This document shows, piece by piece, positions 41,997 to 49,862 of a DNA stretch of 64,000 bases. The translations under genes were made by a program, and so were the position numbers. The stretch's first letter is position 1. Every line of letters starts with the position of its first letter. The stretch is taken from the NCBI GenBank assembly GCA_937876225.1, contig CALFIC010000129.1, forward strand, positions 7,906 through 71,905. The letters are read 5' to 3'. The notes below the pieces were generated by a model that saw nothing but the letters and a program-made list of their open reading frames with translations, did not search any database and was not told the origin of the DNA. This stretch comes from an uncultured Chloroflexota bacterium. GTDB lineage: Bacteria > Chloroflexota > Chloroflexia > Chloroflexales > Roseiflexaceae.

Positions 41997-42036
41997 GTCA
42001 TTCCATACTGGGTGCGCACACCCGTAGCGTGGAATC
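41997..42036. repeat. palindromic repeat, copy B
   Basis: Same left and right ends as copy A, with GGGTGCGCACACCC as centre (self-complementary). About 36 bases beyond copy A. Confidence 0.7.
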
Positions 42037-42056
42037 ACCATGGTGGGGATGTCTCC

Positions 42057-42084
42057 GCGCCCTCTGCGTCCTCTGTGCGAGACA
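42057..42084. repeat. CTCTGCGTCC-type segment, forward copy
   Basis: 28 bases that match the minus strand of 49637-49664 at 27 of 28 positions. It directly follows palindrome B, as its counterpart follows palindrome C. Confidence 0.7.
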
Positions 42085-42156
42085 ATGAATATTCTTCGCA
42101 GTGATTATCCGAATTCACGATATAATTGAGCATCCTGCTATATAAAAGAGGTCATC

Positions 42157-45100
42157 ATGATTTCTGCGGCCCAACCAATTGCGCTTAGTGATGCCCAGCT
42201 GAGTGCGGTAACGCACGCTTGCTATGGTTTTGTCCCACACATCCAACGCTTGCCCGGCGAATACGACACCAATGCGGTGGTGATTCACCCTGATGGGCAA
42301 CGTTTTGTATTAAAAATTATGCACCCCGAGCGGGCAACCAGTTTTGTCGAAATGCAAATTGCCGCCCTCACCCATTTGGCACAGACGGCCACCAGTGTGC
42401 CGGTGCAACGGGTCATCCCACAAATCAACGGTGCCCAATGGTCACTCCAGACCATTGCTGAGCAACCCCAGATCGTTTGGATGCTCAGCTACCTCGAGGG
42501 CACGTTGTTTGCCGAAGCCAATCCCGTCGACGATAGTCTGGTGACCCACCTTGGTCACTTGCTCGGTCAAATCGACGCTGGCCTGCAACACTTCAGCCAC
42601 CCCGCCACCATCCGTACCCTCGAATGGGATGTGATGCGGGCTAGTTGGATTGGTGAATACCTCCATACCATCACCGACCTGGCCCAGCAGACCATCGTGT
42701 GGGACATGCTGGCCCGCTTCGAGGCAACGATTGCCAGCCATGGCGCTGCGTTGCGCCAAGGAGTGATTCACGGCGATGCCAACGATTACAACCTGGTAGT
42801 TGGGGCACCAGGCTACCAAAAACGTCAAATCAGTGGCGTATTGGATTTCGGCGATATGATGCAGACCGCCGTGGTCAGCGAGCTGGCCATCTCGGCAGCC
42901 TACGCCATGATGCGTCACCCTCAACCCCTCGATGCATTGATGCTAATGACCAGCGCCTACCACGCCCAATTCCCGCTCAACGAAGCCGAAGTAGCCGCAC
43001 TGTTTGACCTAATATGTATGCGCTTGTGCATCAGCGTGACGGTGTCGGCCATCCGCAAGCAACAACGCCCCGATGACCCCTACATGGTGGTCAGCGAAGC
43101 CCCGGCCTGGCAATTACTCGGCTTGCTCGCCAAAACCCATCGGCGCATGATTCACTACCGCTTGCGCAATGCCTGTGGCTATACGCCGGTGCCCCAGCAC
43201 GACCGCATCGTGGCCTGGATTGCTCAGCAACAGACGGCACCGTTGCTGGGACGCGAATTGGCCCCGCACGAGACCGTCGCCCTCGATTTGAGTGTGGGCA
43301 GCCCGGTGCTGGGCGCAGACCCGCGCAATTCGTCGATGCCCCGCTTTGCGCATATCATTGAACAATACATGGATGGCCGCATCGGGATTGGTGGCTACCT
43401 CGAGCCCCGTATGATCTATACCACCGACCGCTATGCGCTGTCGGGTGGCATCACCGAAGAACGCCGCATGCTCCATTTGGCCATCGATTTTTGGTGGCCG
43501 GCAGGCACCGCCATCCACGCCGTTTTGCCTGGCCGGGTCTATATGCTGGAATACCTGCCGGCGGATCTTGATTACGGCTATTTGACGGTGCTCGAACATA
43601 CCACCAGTGACGGTGACAAATTCTATACCGTCTACGGTCACCTCAGCGACGAATCAATGCGCACGTTGGTGCTCGGCCAAGAAGTGGTCGCAGGCCAACG
43701 CATCGGTAGCTTTGGTATCCCTGATGTGAATGGCAAATGGCCCACCCACGTCCACTTCCAAGTGGTATTGGACTTTATCGACCTAGGGCGCGACTTCCCC
43801 GGTGTGGGATACGCCTCGCAACGGAATGTGTGGGCGTCGCTCTCCCCCAGCCCCAACCTGTTGCTCCGCATGGACCCATCCCGCTTCCCTGCTCCCCAAA
43901 AACCATTGGCGCAGAGTCTGCAAGAACGGCGTGAGCGGATGGGTGGCAATCTGAGTATTTCGTACAAACGCCCCCTCAAAATTGTGCGGGGCTGGCAACA
44001 ATATTTGTACGACAGCAATGGCCAAGCCTATATCGATGCCTACAACAACGTGGCACATGTAGGGCATTGTCATCCGCGGGTGGTGCAAGCAGCCACGACC
44101 CAATACGGCCTGCTCAGCACCAATACGCGTTATATCAATGACCAGATGCAAGAATACGCGCGGCGTTTGACGGCTACGCTGCCCAAGGAACTCGAAGTCT
44201 GCTACTTTGTGAACTCGGCCAGCGAAGCCAACGAACTTGCTATCCGTTTGATGAAAGCCGCGACTGGCCGCAAAGAAATGATTGTGCTCGAAGCAGCCTA
44301 TCATGGCCATACCAATACATTGATTGACATAAGCCCATATAAACATGACGGCCCAGGGGGCACTGGGGCGCCGGATTGGGTCTTTACCGCCCCCATCCCC
44401 TGCGATTACCGTGGCCCCTTCAAACGCAATGACCCTCAGGCGGGCGCCAAATACGCCTTGCAAGTGCAAGACGTCATTACGCGCATCCAAGCCCAAGGGC
44501 GTCAATTGGGGGGCTATATCGCCGAAACCCTGCCCAGTGTGGGTGGTCAAATCGTCTTGCCGGCTGGCTACTTGGCCGACGTCTACAAATATGTGCGGGC
44601 AGCCGGTGGTATCTGCATGGCCGACGAAGTACAGGTAGGCTTTGGGCGGATCGGTACCCACTTCTGGGCCTTTGAAGCACACGACGTGGTGCCAGACATC
44701 GTGATTATGGGTAAACCCATCGGCAATGGTCAACCGTTGGGTGCCGTGGTGACGACGCGCGCGATTGCCGATGCCTTTAACAACGGCATGGAATATTTCG
44801 CCACCTTTGGGGGCAACAATGTCTCGATGGCGGCTGGGTTGGCGGTGCTCGATGTGTTACGCGATGAGCCGTTGCAACACAACGCCTTGGTGATTGGCGA
44901 GCGCATGCTGGCCGGATTACGGGCGATTGCCCCCAAACACGCCTTGATGGGTGATGTACGGGGCGCTGGGCTCTTTTTGGGAGTGGAATTGGTCCGTGAC
45001 CGTACCACGTTGGAGCCGGCCGAAGACGAAGCCTCGTATGTGTCGAATCGTTTGCGCGATTACGGAATTTTGGCGGGTACGGATGGTCCCTTCCACAATG

Positions 45101-45201
45101 TGGTCAAAATCCGTCCTCCCATGCCGTTTGATGCCGACAATGCTGACTACTTGCTGGACTGCTTCGACCGCATCATGCATGAAGATTTTGTGCGCCGTTA
45201 A
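42157..45201 (+). CDS. fused kinase-M23 peptidase-class III aminotransferase/phospho-lyase
   Basis: A 1,014-residue three-domain protein. Residues 1-330 are an APH-type kinase: HGDANDYN (H205, D207, N212) and LDFGDM (D230). Residues 400-560 are an M23 metallopeptidase-like domain with zinc ligands kept: HLAID (H440, D444) and HVH (H531, H533). Residues 570-1014 are a class III PLP enzyme with DEVQVGFGR and the PLP lysine in IMGKPIGNG (K853). The human parallel is a hydroxylysine kinase and an ethanolamine- or phosphohydroxylysine phospho-lyase; the fusion suggests sequential phosphorylation and elimination of a hydroxy-amine. The M23 part's role is unclear. Starts 42157 with AAAGAGGTC. Confidence 0.88.
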   Translation: MISAAQPIALSDAQLSAVTHACYGFVPHIQRLPGEYDTNAVVIHPDGQRFVLKIMHPERATSFVEMQIAALTHLAQTATSVPVQRVIPQINGAQWSLQTIAEQPQIVWMLSYLEGTLFAEANPVDDSLVTHLGHLLGQIDAGLQHFSHPATIRTLEWDVMRASWIGEYLHTITDLAQQTIVWDMLARFEATIASHGAALRQGVIHGDANDYNLVVGAPGYQKRQISGVLDFGDMMQTAVVSELAISAAYAMMRHPQPLDALMLMTSAYHAQFPLNEAEVAALFDLICMRLCISVTVSAIRKQQRPDDPYMVVSEAPAWQLLGLLAKTHRRMIHYRLRNACGYTPVPQHDRIVAWIAQQQTAPLLGRELAPHETVALDLSVGSPVLGADPRNSSMPRFAHIIEQYMDGRIGIGGYLEPRMIYTTDRYALSGGITEERRMLHLAIDFWWPAGTAIHAVLPGRVYMLEYLPADLDYGYLTVLEHTTSDGDKFYTVYGHLSDESMRTLVLGQEVVAGQRIGSFGIPDVNGKWPTHVHFQVVLDFIDLGRDFPGVGYASQRNVWASLSPSPNLLLRMDPSRFPAPQKPLAQSLQERRERMGGNLSISYKRPLKIVRGWQQYLYDSNGQAYIDAYNNVAHVGHCHPRVVQAATTQYGLLSTNTRYINDQMQEYARRLTATLPKELEVCYFVNSASEANELAIRLMKAATGRKEMIVLEAAYHGHTNTLIDISPYKHDGPGGTGAPDWVFTAPIPCDYRGPFKRNDPQAGAKYALQVQDVITRIQAQGRQLGGYIAETLPSVGGQIVLPAGYLADVYKYVRAAGGICMADEVQVGFGRIGTHFWAFEAHDVVPDIVIMGKPIGNGQPLGAVVTTRAIADAFNNGMEYFATFGGNNVSMAAGLAVLDVLRDEPLQHNALVIGERMLAGLRAIAPKHALMGDVRGAGLFLGVELVRDRTTLEPAEDEASYVSNRLRDYGILAGTDGPFHNVVKIRPPMPFDADNADYLLDCFDRIMHEDFVRR

Positions 45202-45267
45202 CGGGTCAAGTCACCACTAACGGGCATATGGTACACTGTGAATATTGATTAAAAAGGAGCTACGAAC

Positions 45268-46134
45268 ATGATTGCAACCCAAGTCTTTGGACGTACTGGG
45301 CACATGAGCACCAAGACGATTTTTGGCGCAGCTGCCTTGGGCAGTGTCGACCAAAAAACTGCCGATGCTACCCTCGAATTGTTGATTGAGCATGGGATTA
45401 ACCATATCGATACGGCCGCCAGCTATGGCGATTCCGAAGACCGCATCAAGCCCTGGTTTAGCCATGGCCGTCGCGACCGCTTCTTTTTGGCCACCAAAAC
45501 GGGCGAACGGACCTATGCCGCCGCTCGCGACCAAATCCGCACCTCGCTCAAACGCATGGGTGTCGACCACATCGAGTTGATTCAGTTGCACAATCTGGTG
45601 GATCAAGCCGAATGGGATATGGCTATGGGACCTGACGGCGCCCTCAAAGCCTGTGTCGAAGCCCAAAAAGCAGGCCTCGTCAAATATATCGGTGTGACCG
45701 GCCACGGCGTCCAAGTGCCCAAGCGCCACTTTGAATCGCTCGAGCGCTTTGACTTCGATAGTGTGTTGTTGCCCTACAGCTACATCATGATGCAAAATCC
45801 CCAATATGCTGCCGACTTTGAAAAACTGCTTAACCGTTGCCGTGAGCGCAATGTGGCGGTGCAGACCATCAAAGCCATCGTGCGTCGTCCTTGGGCCGAA
45901 GGGGTCGATCGCTATAGCGCCACTTGGTACGAGCCCTTGACCGAACAAGCCCAAATCGATACCGCCGCCCATTGGGTGTTGGGGCGAAAAGGGGTCTTTT
46001 TGAATACGGTGGGTGACGTCAATATTTTGCCACGGGTCTTTGATGCTGCTGAGCGCTTTGTGCATGCGCCATCTGAATTGGCCATGGAGCAATTGCTCAA
46101 ATTGCAACAAATGGCGCCGTTGTTCGTAGACTAA
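45268..46134 (+). CDS. aldo/keto reductase
   Basis: A 288-residue AKR. The catalytic tetrad residues are all visible: Asp and Tyr in HIDTAASYGDSED, Lys in ATKTGER and His in QLHNLVDQ. NAD(P)H-dependent reduction of a carbonyl compound is expected. AAAAAGGAGC precedes the ATG. It follows the fused kinase-aminotransferase by 66 bases and may reduce the aldehyde made there, but no substrate can be read from sequence. Confidence 0.9.
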   Translation: MIATQVFGRTGHMSTKTIFGAAALGSVDQKTADATLELLIEHGINHIDTAASYGDSEDRIKPWFSHGRRDRFFLATKTGERTYAAARDQIRTSLKRMGVDHIELIQLHNLVDQAEWDMAMGPDGALKACVEAQKAGLVKYIGVTGHGVQVPKRHFESLERFDFDSVLLPYSYIMMQNPQYAADFEKLLNRCRERNVAVQTIKAIVRRPWAEGVDRYSATWYEPLTEQAQIDTAAHWVLGRKGVFLNTVGDVNILPRVFDAAERFVHAPSELAMEQLLKLQQMAPLFVD

Positions 46135-46158
46135 TTTCGGTTGAATTTGTGGAGCACA

Positions 46159-46992
46159 ATGATGTACGACGCACAGACACATGAATTTGCCAATGCGGGA
46201 TATACCATCGTCCGGGGCTTGTTTACGCCGGACGAAGTCGCCCAGATGCAAGCACATTATATGCAACTCAATGTCGAAAAACGCGCGAAGGCGGAGGTGA
46301 ATGGCGTCAAAGACGAACACGATCCGCTCAAGCGCTTCCCACGCATGTTGCAAATGCATCGCTGGGACGAAGTGAGTCTGCGGTTTTTGTTGGATAGTCG
46401 CCTCAAAGTCGCCATGACGGCGATTTTGGGGAGTGAGCCCTACGCCGTGCAGTCGATGATTTATTTCAAACCACCCACGGCGCGTGGCCAAGCCTTGCAC
46501 CAAGACCAGTACTACTTGCGGGTCGAGCCGGGTACTTGTGTTGCGGCCTGGCTGGCACTCGATGATTGCGACGAAGAAAACGGTTGTCTGCAAGTCGTCC
46601 CCGGCAGTCACAATCTGCCGGTGCTATGTACGATTGCGGCTGACTCGACCCAGAGCTTCACCGACGTAACGGTGCCCGTGCCCGACGGTATGACGGTGGC
46701 GCCGGTGATTATGCAGGCCGGCGATGTGCTCTTTTTTAATGGACAGTTGATTCACGGCAGTTTGCCCAATCGGAGCAGTGACCGCTTCCGCCGTTCGTTG
46801 ATTGGCCACTATGTGGTCGGCGAAGCCGAAAAGGTCTACAAGTGGTACCATCCTGCGTTGAAGTTTGATGGCAGCACTATGACCCTCGGCGAAAGCCAAG
46901 ACGGCAGTGAATGTGGGGTCTGGGTAGAGCGTGATGGCACGCGGACGGTCGAAATGATTGGCCTCACCAAAGCGGTGGGTGTCGCGCAATAA
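46159..46992 (+). CDS. phytanoyl-CoA dioxygenase-family (PhyH) Fe(II)/2OG oxygenase
   Basis: A 277-residue non-haem iron oxygenase. The iron ligands are in the LHQDQYYLRVEPGT loop (His, Asp) and distal His in FNGQLIHGSLPN; the Arg for 2-oxoglutarate is likely in SDRFRRSLIGHYV. ATG at 46159 has GGAG in front; the next ATG at 46162 is also possible. PhyH enzymes hydroxylate small molecules, including some phosphonates; that link here is only an idea. Close to the upstream AKR (24 bases). Confidence 0.87.
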   Translation: MMYDAQTHEFANAGYTIVRGLFTPDEVAQMQAHYMQLNVEKRAKAEVNGVKDEHDPLKRFPRMLQMHRWDEVSLRFLLDSRLKVAMTAILGSEPYAVQSMIYFKPPTARGQALHQDQYYLRVEPGTCVAAWLALDDCDEENGCLQVVPGSHNLPVLCTIAADSTQSFTDVTVPVPDGMTVAPVIMQAGDVLFFNGQLIHGSLPNRSSDRFRRSLIGHYVVGEAEKVYKWYHPALKFDGSTMTLGESQDGSECGVWVERDGTRTVEMIGLTKAVGVAQ

Positions 46993-47064
46993 ACTACTTC
47001 TCCGGTATTTGGAATCACGGCTACCGGATACATCCGGTGGCCGTGACGCATGTAAGGAGCCTGT

Positions 47065-47961
47065 GTGTACTATAGTCGTCTCCAAGAACAACTCGCGAGT
47101 GGCCAGACGGTGGTGACGGGCGAAATTGCCCCACCTCGGGGCGCCTCGCCTGCTACGTTATTACGGGTTGCCAGTAACCTGGCCCCCGCCGTCGATGCCC
47201 TCAATTTGACGGATAATCAGCGTGGACTAGGGCGAATGTCGGCCATGACGGCAGCGATTTTTTTGCGCCAACAAGGCTACGAAGTCATCGCCCAGATGAC
47301 CTGCCAGCATCGCAATCGGATTGCTTTGCAGTCGGATGCGTTGGGTGGGGCGACCTGTGGTGTGACCAATATTTTGGCGATGACGGGTGACCACCCCAAA
47401 ATCGGCGATCATCCCGATACCAAAAACGTCCTCGATGTGAATTCATTCCAGCTCATCAAAATGTTGCGTACCATGCGCGACGAAGGCACGTTGCAAGCGG
47501 GGACGCCCCTCAGCGATGCGCCCAAGTATTTTGTAGGGAGTGTGGCCAATCCCAACATCGAAAAAGCGACTCGCCTCGAACGTAAAATCGCTTTTGGTGC
47601 TGAGTTTGTCCAGACCCAGATTATTTTTGATGTGGCGCGCTTCGCCGAATGGATGCATGACGTGCGTACCCTCGGCTTGCACCAACAGGCCGGAATCATG
47701 GCGGGCATCATGGTGATTAAATCGGCGCAGTCGGCGCGCTTTCTGCGTGACCATCTGCCGGGATCGCGTGTGCCCGAGTCCATCATCGAACGCATGGAGG
47801 CGGCGAGCAACCCCGAAGCCGAAGGCGTCACCATTGCCGCCGAGCTGTGTCAACAATTGTTAGCCATCGAGGGTGTGCGGGGCGTGCATTTGATGACGGT
47901 GGGTTGGAGCAAAGCAATTCCGTTGGTAGTGGCACAGGCCGGCTTGAAAAAAACAAGCTAA
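47065..47961 (+). CDS. methylenetetrahydrofolate reductase-like protein
   Basis: A 298-residue MetF-fold TIM-barrel flavoprotein. The start is GTG at 47065 with AAGGAG in front. Characteristic blocks: VVTGEIAPPRGAS (active-site Glu in place of FEFFPP), NLTDNQRG, QMTCQHRNR, ILAMTGDHPKIGD and VQTQIIFDVARFAEWM. It would reduce 5,10-methylene-THF to 5-methyl-THF or run with another electron donor. It may belong with the AKR and PhyH genes; the gap to PhyH is 72 bases. Confidence 0.85.
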   Translation: MYYSRLQEQLASGQTVVTGEIAPPRGASPATLLRVASNLAPAVDALNLTDNQRGLGRMSAMTAAIFLRQQGYEVIAQMTCQHRNRIALQSDALGGATCGVTNILAMTGDHPKIGDHPDTKNVLDVNSFQLIKMLRTMRDEGTLQAGTPLSDAPKYFVGSVANPNIEKATRLERKIAFGAEFVQTQIIFDVARFAEWMHDVRTLGLHQQAGIMAGIMVIKSAQSARFLRDHLPGSRVPESIIERMEAASNPEAEGVTIAAELCQQLLAIEGVRGVHLMTVGWSKAIPLVVAQAGLKKTS

Positions 47962-48045
47962 TCAGGGTGTCTAACGCCGGATATAATAATTGACTGATTG
48001 TTGGCTTTTGAACGGTGAAAACCTATTGCATTACACAGGGAATAT

Positions 48046-48097
48046 GCGTTACAGTAGCGATGGTATATGAAAAAAGAGATGAGCGTGGCTGTAACGC
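48046..48097 (+). promoter_or_regulatory. inverted repeat in the leader of the aspartokinase gene
   Basis: GCGTTACAG (48046-48054) and CTGTAACGC (48089-48097) are perfect 9-base arms with 34 bases between. TTGCAT at 48026-48031 and TACAGT at 48050-48055, 18 bases apart, could be a promoter overlapping the left arm. Confidence 0.4.
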
Positions 48098-48130
48098 ACC
48101 CCTAAAAACAACGATTATACGAGGTGGTCT

Positions 48131-49531
48131 ATGCGGGTAGTAAAATTTGGCGCTATTGCCTTTGCCGATGTGACCCGAATGCGTGAATCTGTGCGGATTG
48201 TGCGTGAATTGCACCGCACCAACGATACCCCGGCAGTAGTCTGTAGTGCCTTACCTGGGATTACCGATGCGCTGTTGCGGGCAGCGCGGGCTTCGGCCCA
48301 TGGCGGTGAACAAGAAACCGATGTGGCGCGGCGTGAATTGTGGAATCGCCATCGCCAAATCGCCGAAAAAATGGTGACTGATGACTGGGAACGCGAAATG
48401 CTGTTCCAGAAATTGTCAGAACTGCTCAAACATCTCGACCGTATGACCCGGGCGATGTCGACCCTCGGTGAATACTCGGCGCGGGGGATTGACTCAATTG
48501 CCAGTTTGGGCGAACGCTTCGCGGCGCACCTCGTGGCCGTGGTACTGCGCCAGAGTGGTGTGCCGGCACAGATGATCGATGCCACCGATTTGATTATTAC
48601 CGACGATCATTTTGGTTCGGCGCGCCCCTATTTCGAGGACACAACGGCCCGCATCCGCGAGCGCTTGCTGCCTACCATGCAAGCGGGAATTGTACCGGTG
48701 ATTACTGGTTATACCGGTGCCACCCGCAGTGGGGTCGTGACGACACTGGGGCGTGGCGGTGGCGACTATACGGCGGCCTTGGTGGGGGCGGCGCTGGAAG
48801 TCGATGAAGTTTGTTTGTGGACCGACGTAGATGGGATTTTGACGGCCGACCCCAAAATCGTCGCCCATGCCGTGCCTTTGCCCGAATTGTCGTATACCGA
48901 AGCTGCCGAAATGGCGACGTTATCAGGCTCAGAAATCTTGCATTTGCGCACCTTGATGCCCTTGGTAGCGCATGGGATTCCGTTGCGCATCGCCAATATT
49001 TTGTCCCCCGAAAAGCCTGGCACGCGGGTGATTGCCTCCCCTAGTCCGCAACACGCCGCCGGGGCGATTATTTCGACCCGGGGGTTGTCGTTGGTGTCGG
49101 CCTCGGCCAGTCCATTGCCGGCAGTGCATGATGCCTGGACATCAGAGCATGCCAGTGCGGTCACGACGCGTTTGTCGCGGGCAGGTATCGAAATGTTGTT
49201 GGCGCACCAGAGTGAGCTCGAGCGCACCTTGATGGTGCTGGTGCGTCAGCCGGATGCCACCTATAGCCACGAAATTTTTGCCGATGCCTTCCAAGGGGGC
49301 TATCAAATCACCAAAACGCCCTCGGTTGCATTGGTATCGGTGATTAGTGCCTCGCATGGTGGATCACTGGCGCCCAAGGCGGTATTGGCGCTGGGTAAGG
49401 CACAAATCCACCCGATTGTGATTTCGCGGGCGATTGTCGGCTCGTATTTGTCGTTTGTGGTGCCTGATGATGAGGTCATCACGGCGGTGCGGGTATTGCA
49501 CGACGAGTTGCAGTTTGGCAACGAGGGGTAA
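48131..49531 (+). CDS. aspartokinase-like protein with altered N-terminal motif
   Basis: A 466-residue amino-acid kinase with two C-terminal ACT domains (from about residue 320), as in lysC-type aspartokinases. Kinase blocks kept: SLGERFAAHL, GYTGATRSGVVTTLGRGGGDYTAALV, LWTDVDGILTADPK and YTEAAEMATLSGSEILH. The usual KFGGTS at the N-terminus is replaced by KFGAIA (residues 5-10), so ATP binding may be changed. The ATG at 48131 has GAGGTGGT in front. It may still make aspartyl phosphate; activity needs testing. Confidence 0.85.
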   Translation: MRVVKFGAIAFADVTRMRESVRIVRELHRTNDTPAVVCSALPGITDALLRAARASAHGGEQETDVARRELWNRHRQIAEKMVTDDWEREMLFQKLSELLKHLDRMTRAMSTLGEYSARGIDSIASLGERFAAHLVAVVLRQSGVPAQMIDATDLIITDDHFGSARPYFEDTTARIRERLLPTMQAGIVPVITGYTGATRSGVVTTLGRGGGDYTAALVGAALEVDEVCLWTDVDGILTADPKIVAHAVPLPELSYTEAAEMATLSGSEILHLRTLMPLVAHGIPLRIANILSPEKPGTRVIASPSPQHAAGAIISTRGLSLVSASASPLPAVHDAWTSEHASAVTTRLSRAGIEMLLAHQSELERTLMVLVRQPDATYSHEIFADAFQGGYQITKTPSVALVSVISASHGGSLAPKAVLALGKAQIHPIVISRAIVGSYLSFVVPDDEVITAVRVLHDELQFGNEG

Positions 49532-49568
49532 TCTTTGTGCTCGCGCAGGGGACGCACCCACCCCTAGC

Positions 49569-49608
49569 GTCATTCCATGCCGGTTGCGTGCAACCGTAGC
49601 GTGGAATC
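49569..49608. repeat. palindromic repeat, copy C
   Basis: Same ends as copies A and B at 41.9-42.0 kb. The centre is CGGTTGC-GT-GCAACCG, so the whole element folds as one hairpin. Confidence 0.75.
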
Positions 49609-49636
49609 TTCATGGGCTTGCCAACGGATGATCATC

Positions 49637-49664
49637 TGTCTCGCACAGAGCACGCAGAGGGCGC
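49637..49664. repeat. CTCTGCGTCC-type segment, reverse copy
   Basis: Reverse complement of 42057-42084 with one mismatch; it lies 28 bases beyond palindrome C. Confidence 0.7.
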
Positions 49665-49734
49665 AGAGAACCGTCGGGGTGTCGTTTTATGGCATCCCCT
49701 TCTCCCTGGTTCCCTAGCTGGCGCGGAGCGCCTA

Positions 49735-49805
49735 GGCGATTGGCTACGGCGCTTCGTATACATGCTAAGCGACAAACAGTGCATGTGCGCCGTAGCATAA
49801 TCGCC
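49735..49805. repeat. 71-base two-part inverted repeat
   Basis: GGCGAT plus CTACGGCGC (49735-49752) pair with GCGCCGTAG plus ATCGCC (49787-49805), and CATGC/GCATG (49761-49765, 49781-49785) extend the stem inside. Confidence 0.7.
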
Positions 49806-49837
49806 CTTACGTCGTGGGGTGCTCTGTCTTTGTGTCG

Positions 49838-49858
49838 GGGCGTCATTGCATGACGCCC
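49838..49858 (-). terminator. hairpin after the surface-protein locus
   Basis: GGGCGTCA and TGACGCCC pair with a 5-base loop, 4 bases past the stop of the amber-split gene on the minus strand. No T-run. Confidence 0.45.
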
Positions 49859-49862
49859 TCGT

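Larger units (their letters stand above)
41818..42156. other. gene-free region with palindromic repeats, 339 bases
   Basis: No plausible gene. An A/T-rich direct repeat (AATTGATAATGAAAA, two copies at about 41880-41910) is followed by palindromic copies A and B, then a GCGCCCTCTGCGTCC-type segment, then a TATAAT at 42121 and an AAAGAGGTC ribosome site for the fused kinase gene. The repeats recur in the other gene-free region at 49.5 kb. Confidence 0.7.
49532..49862. other. gene-free region with repeats, 331 bases
   Basis: No plausible gene. Contains palindromic copy C, the inverted copy of the CTCTGCG segment, a long two-part inverted repeat (49735-49805) and a hairpin at the end of the surface-protein locus. 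Confidence 0.7.

Noticed and set aside
41818..42156. Insertion sequence end
   Set aside because: No transposase, no target duplication seen; the palindromes are short repeats only.
43783..44733. 316-codon open frame on the minus strand
   Set aside because: Antisense to the aminotransferase domain; no family features.
45217..46611. 464-codon open frame on the minus strand
   Set aside because: It is antisense to the aldo/keto reductase and PhyH genes, which carry clear motifs; no ribosome site and no recognisable domain. Codon bias of the real genes explains it.
47962..48130. Lysine riboswitch before the aspartokinase gene
   Set aside because: The leader is too short and lacks the conserved core; only an inverted repeat is present.
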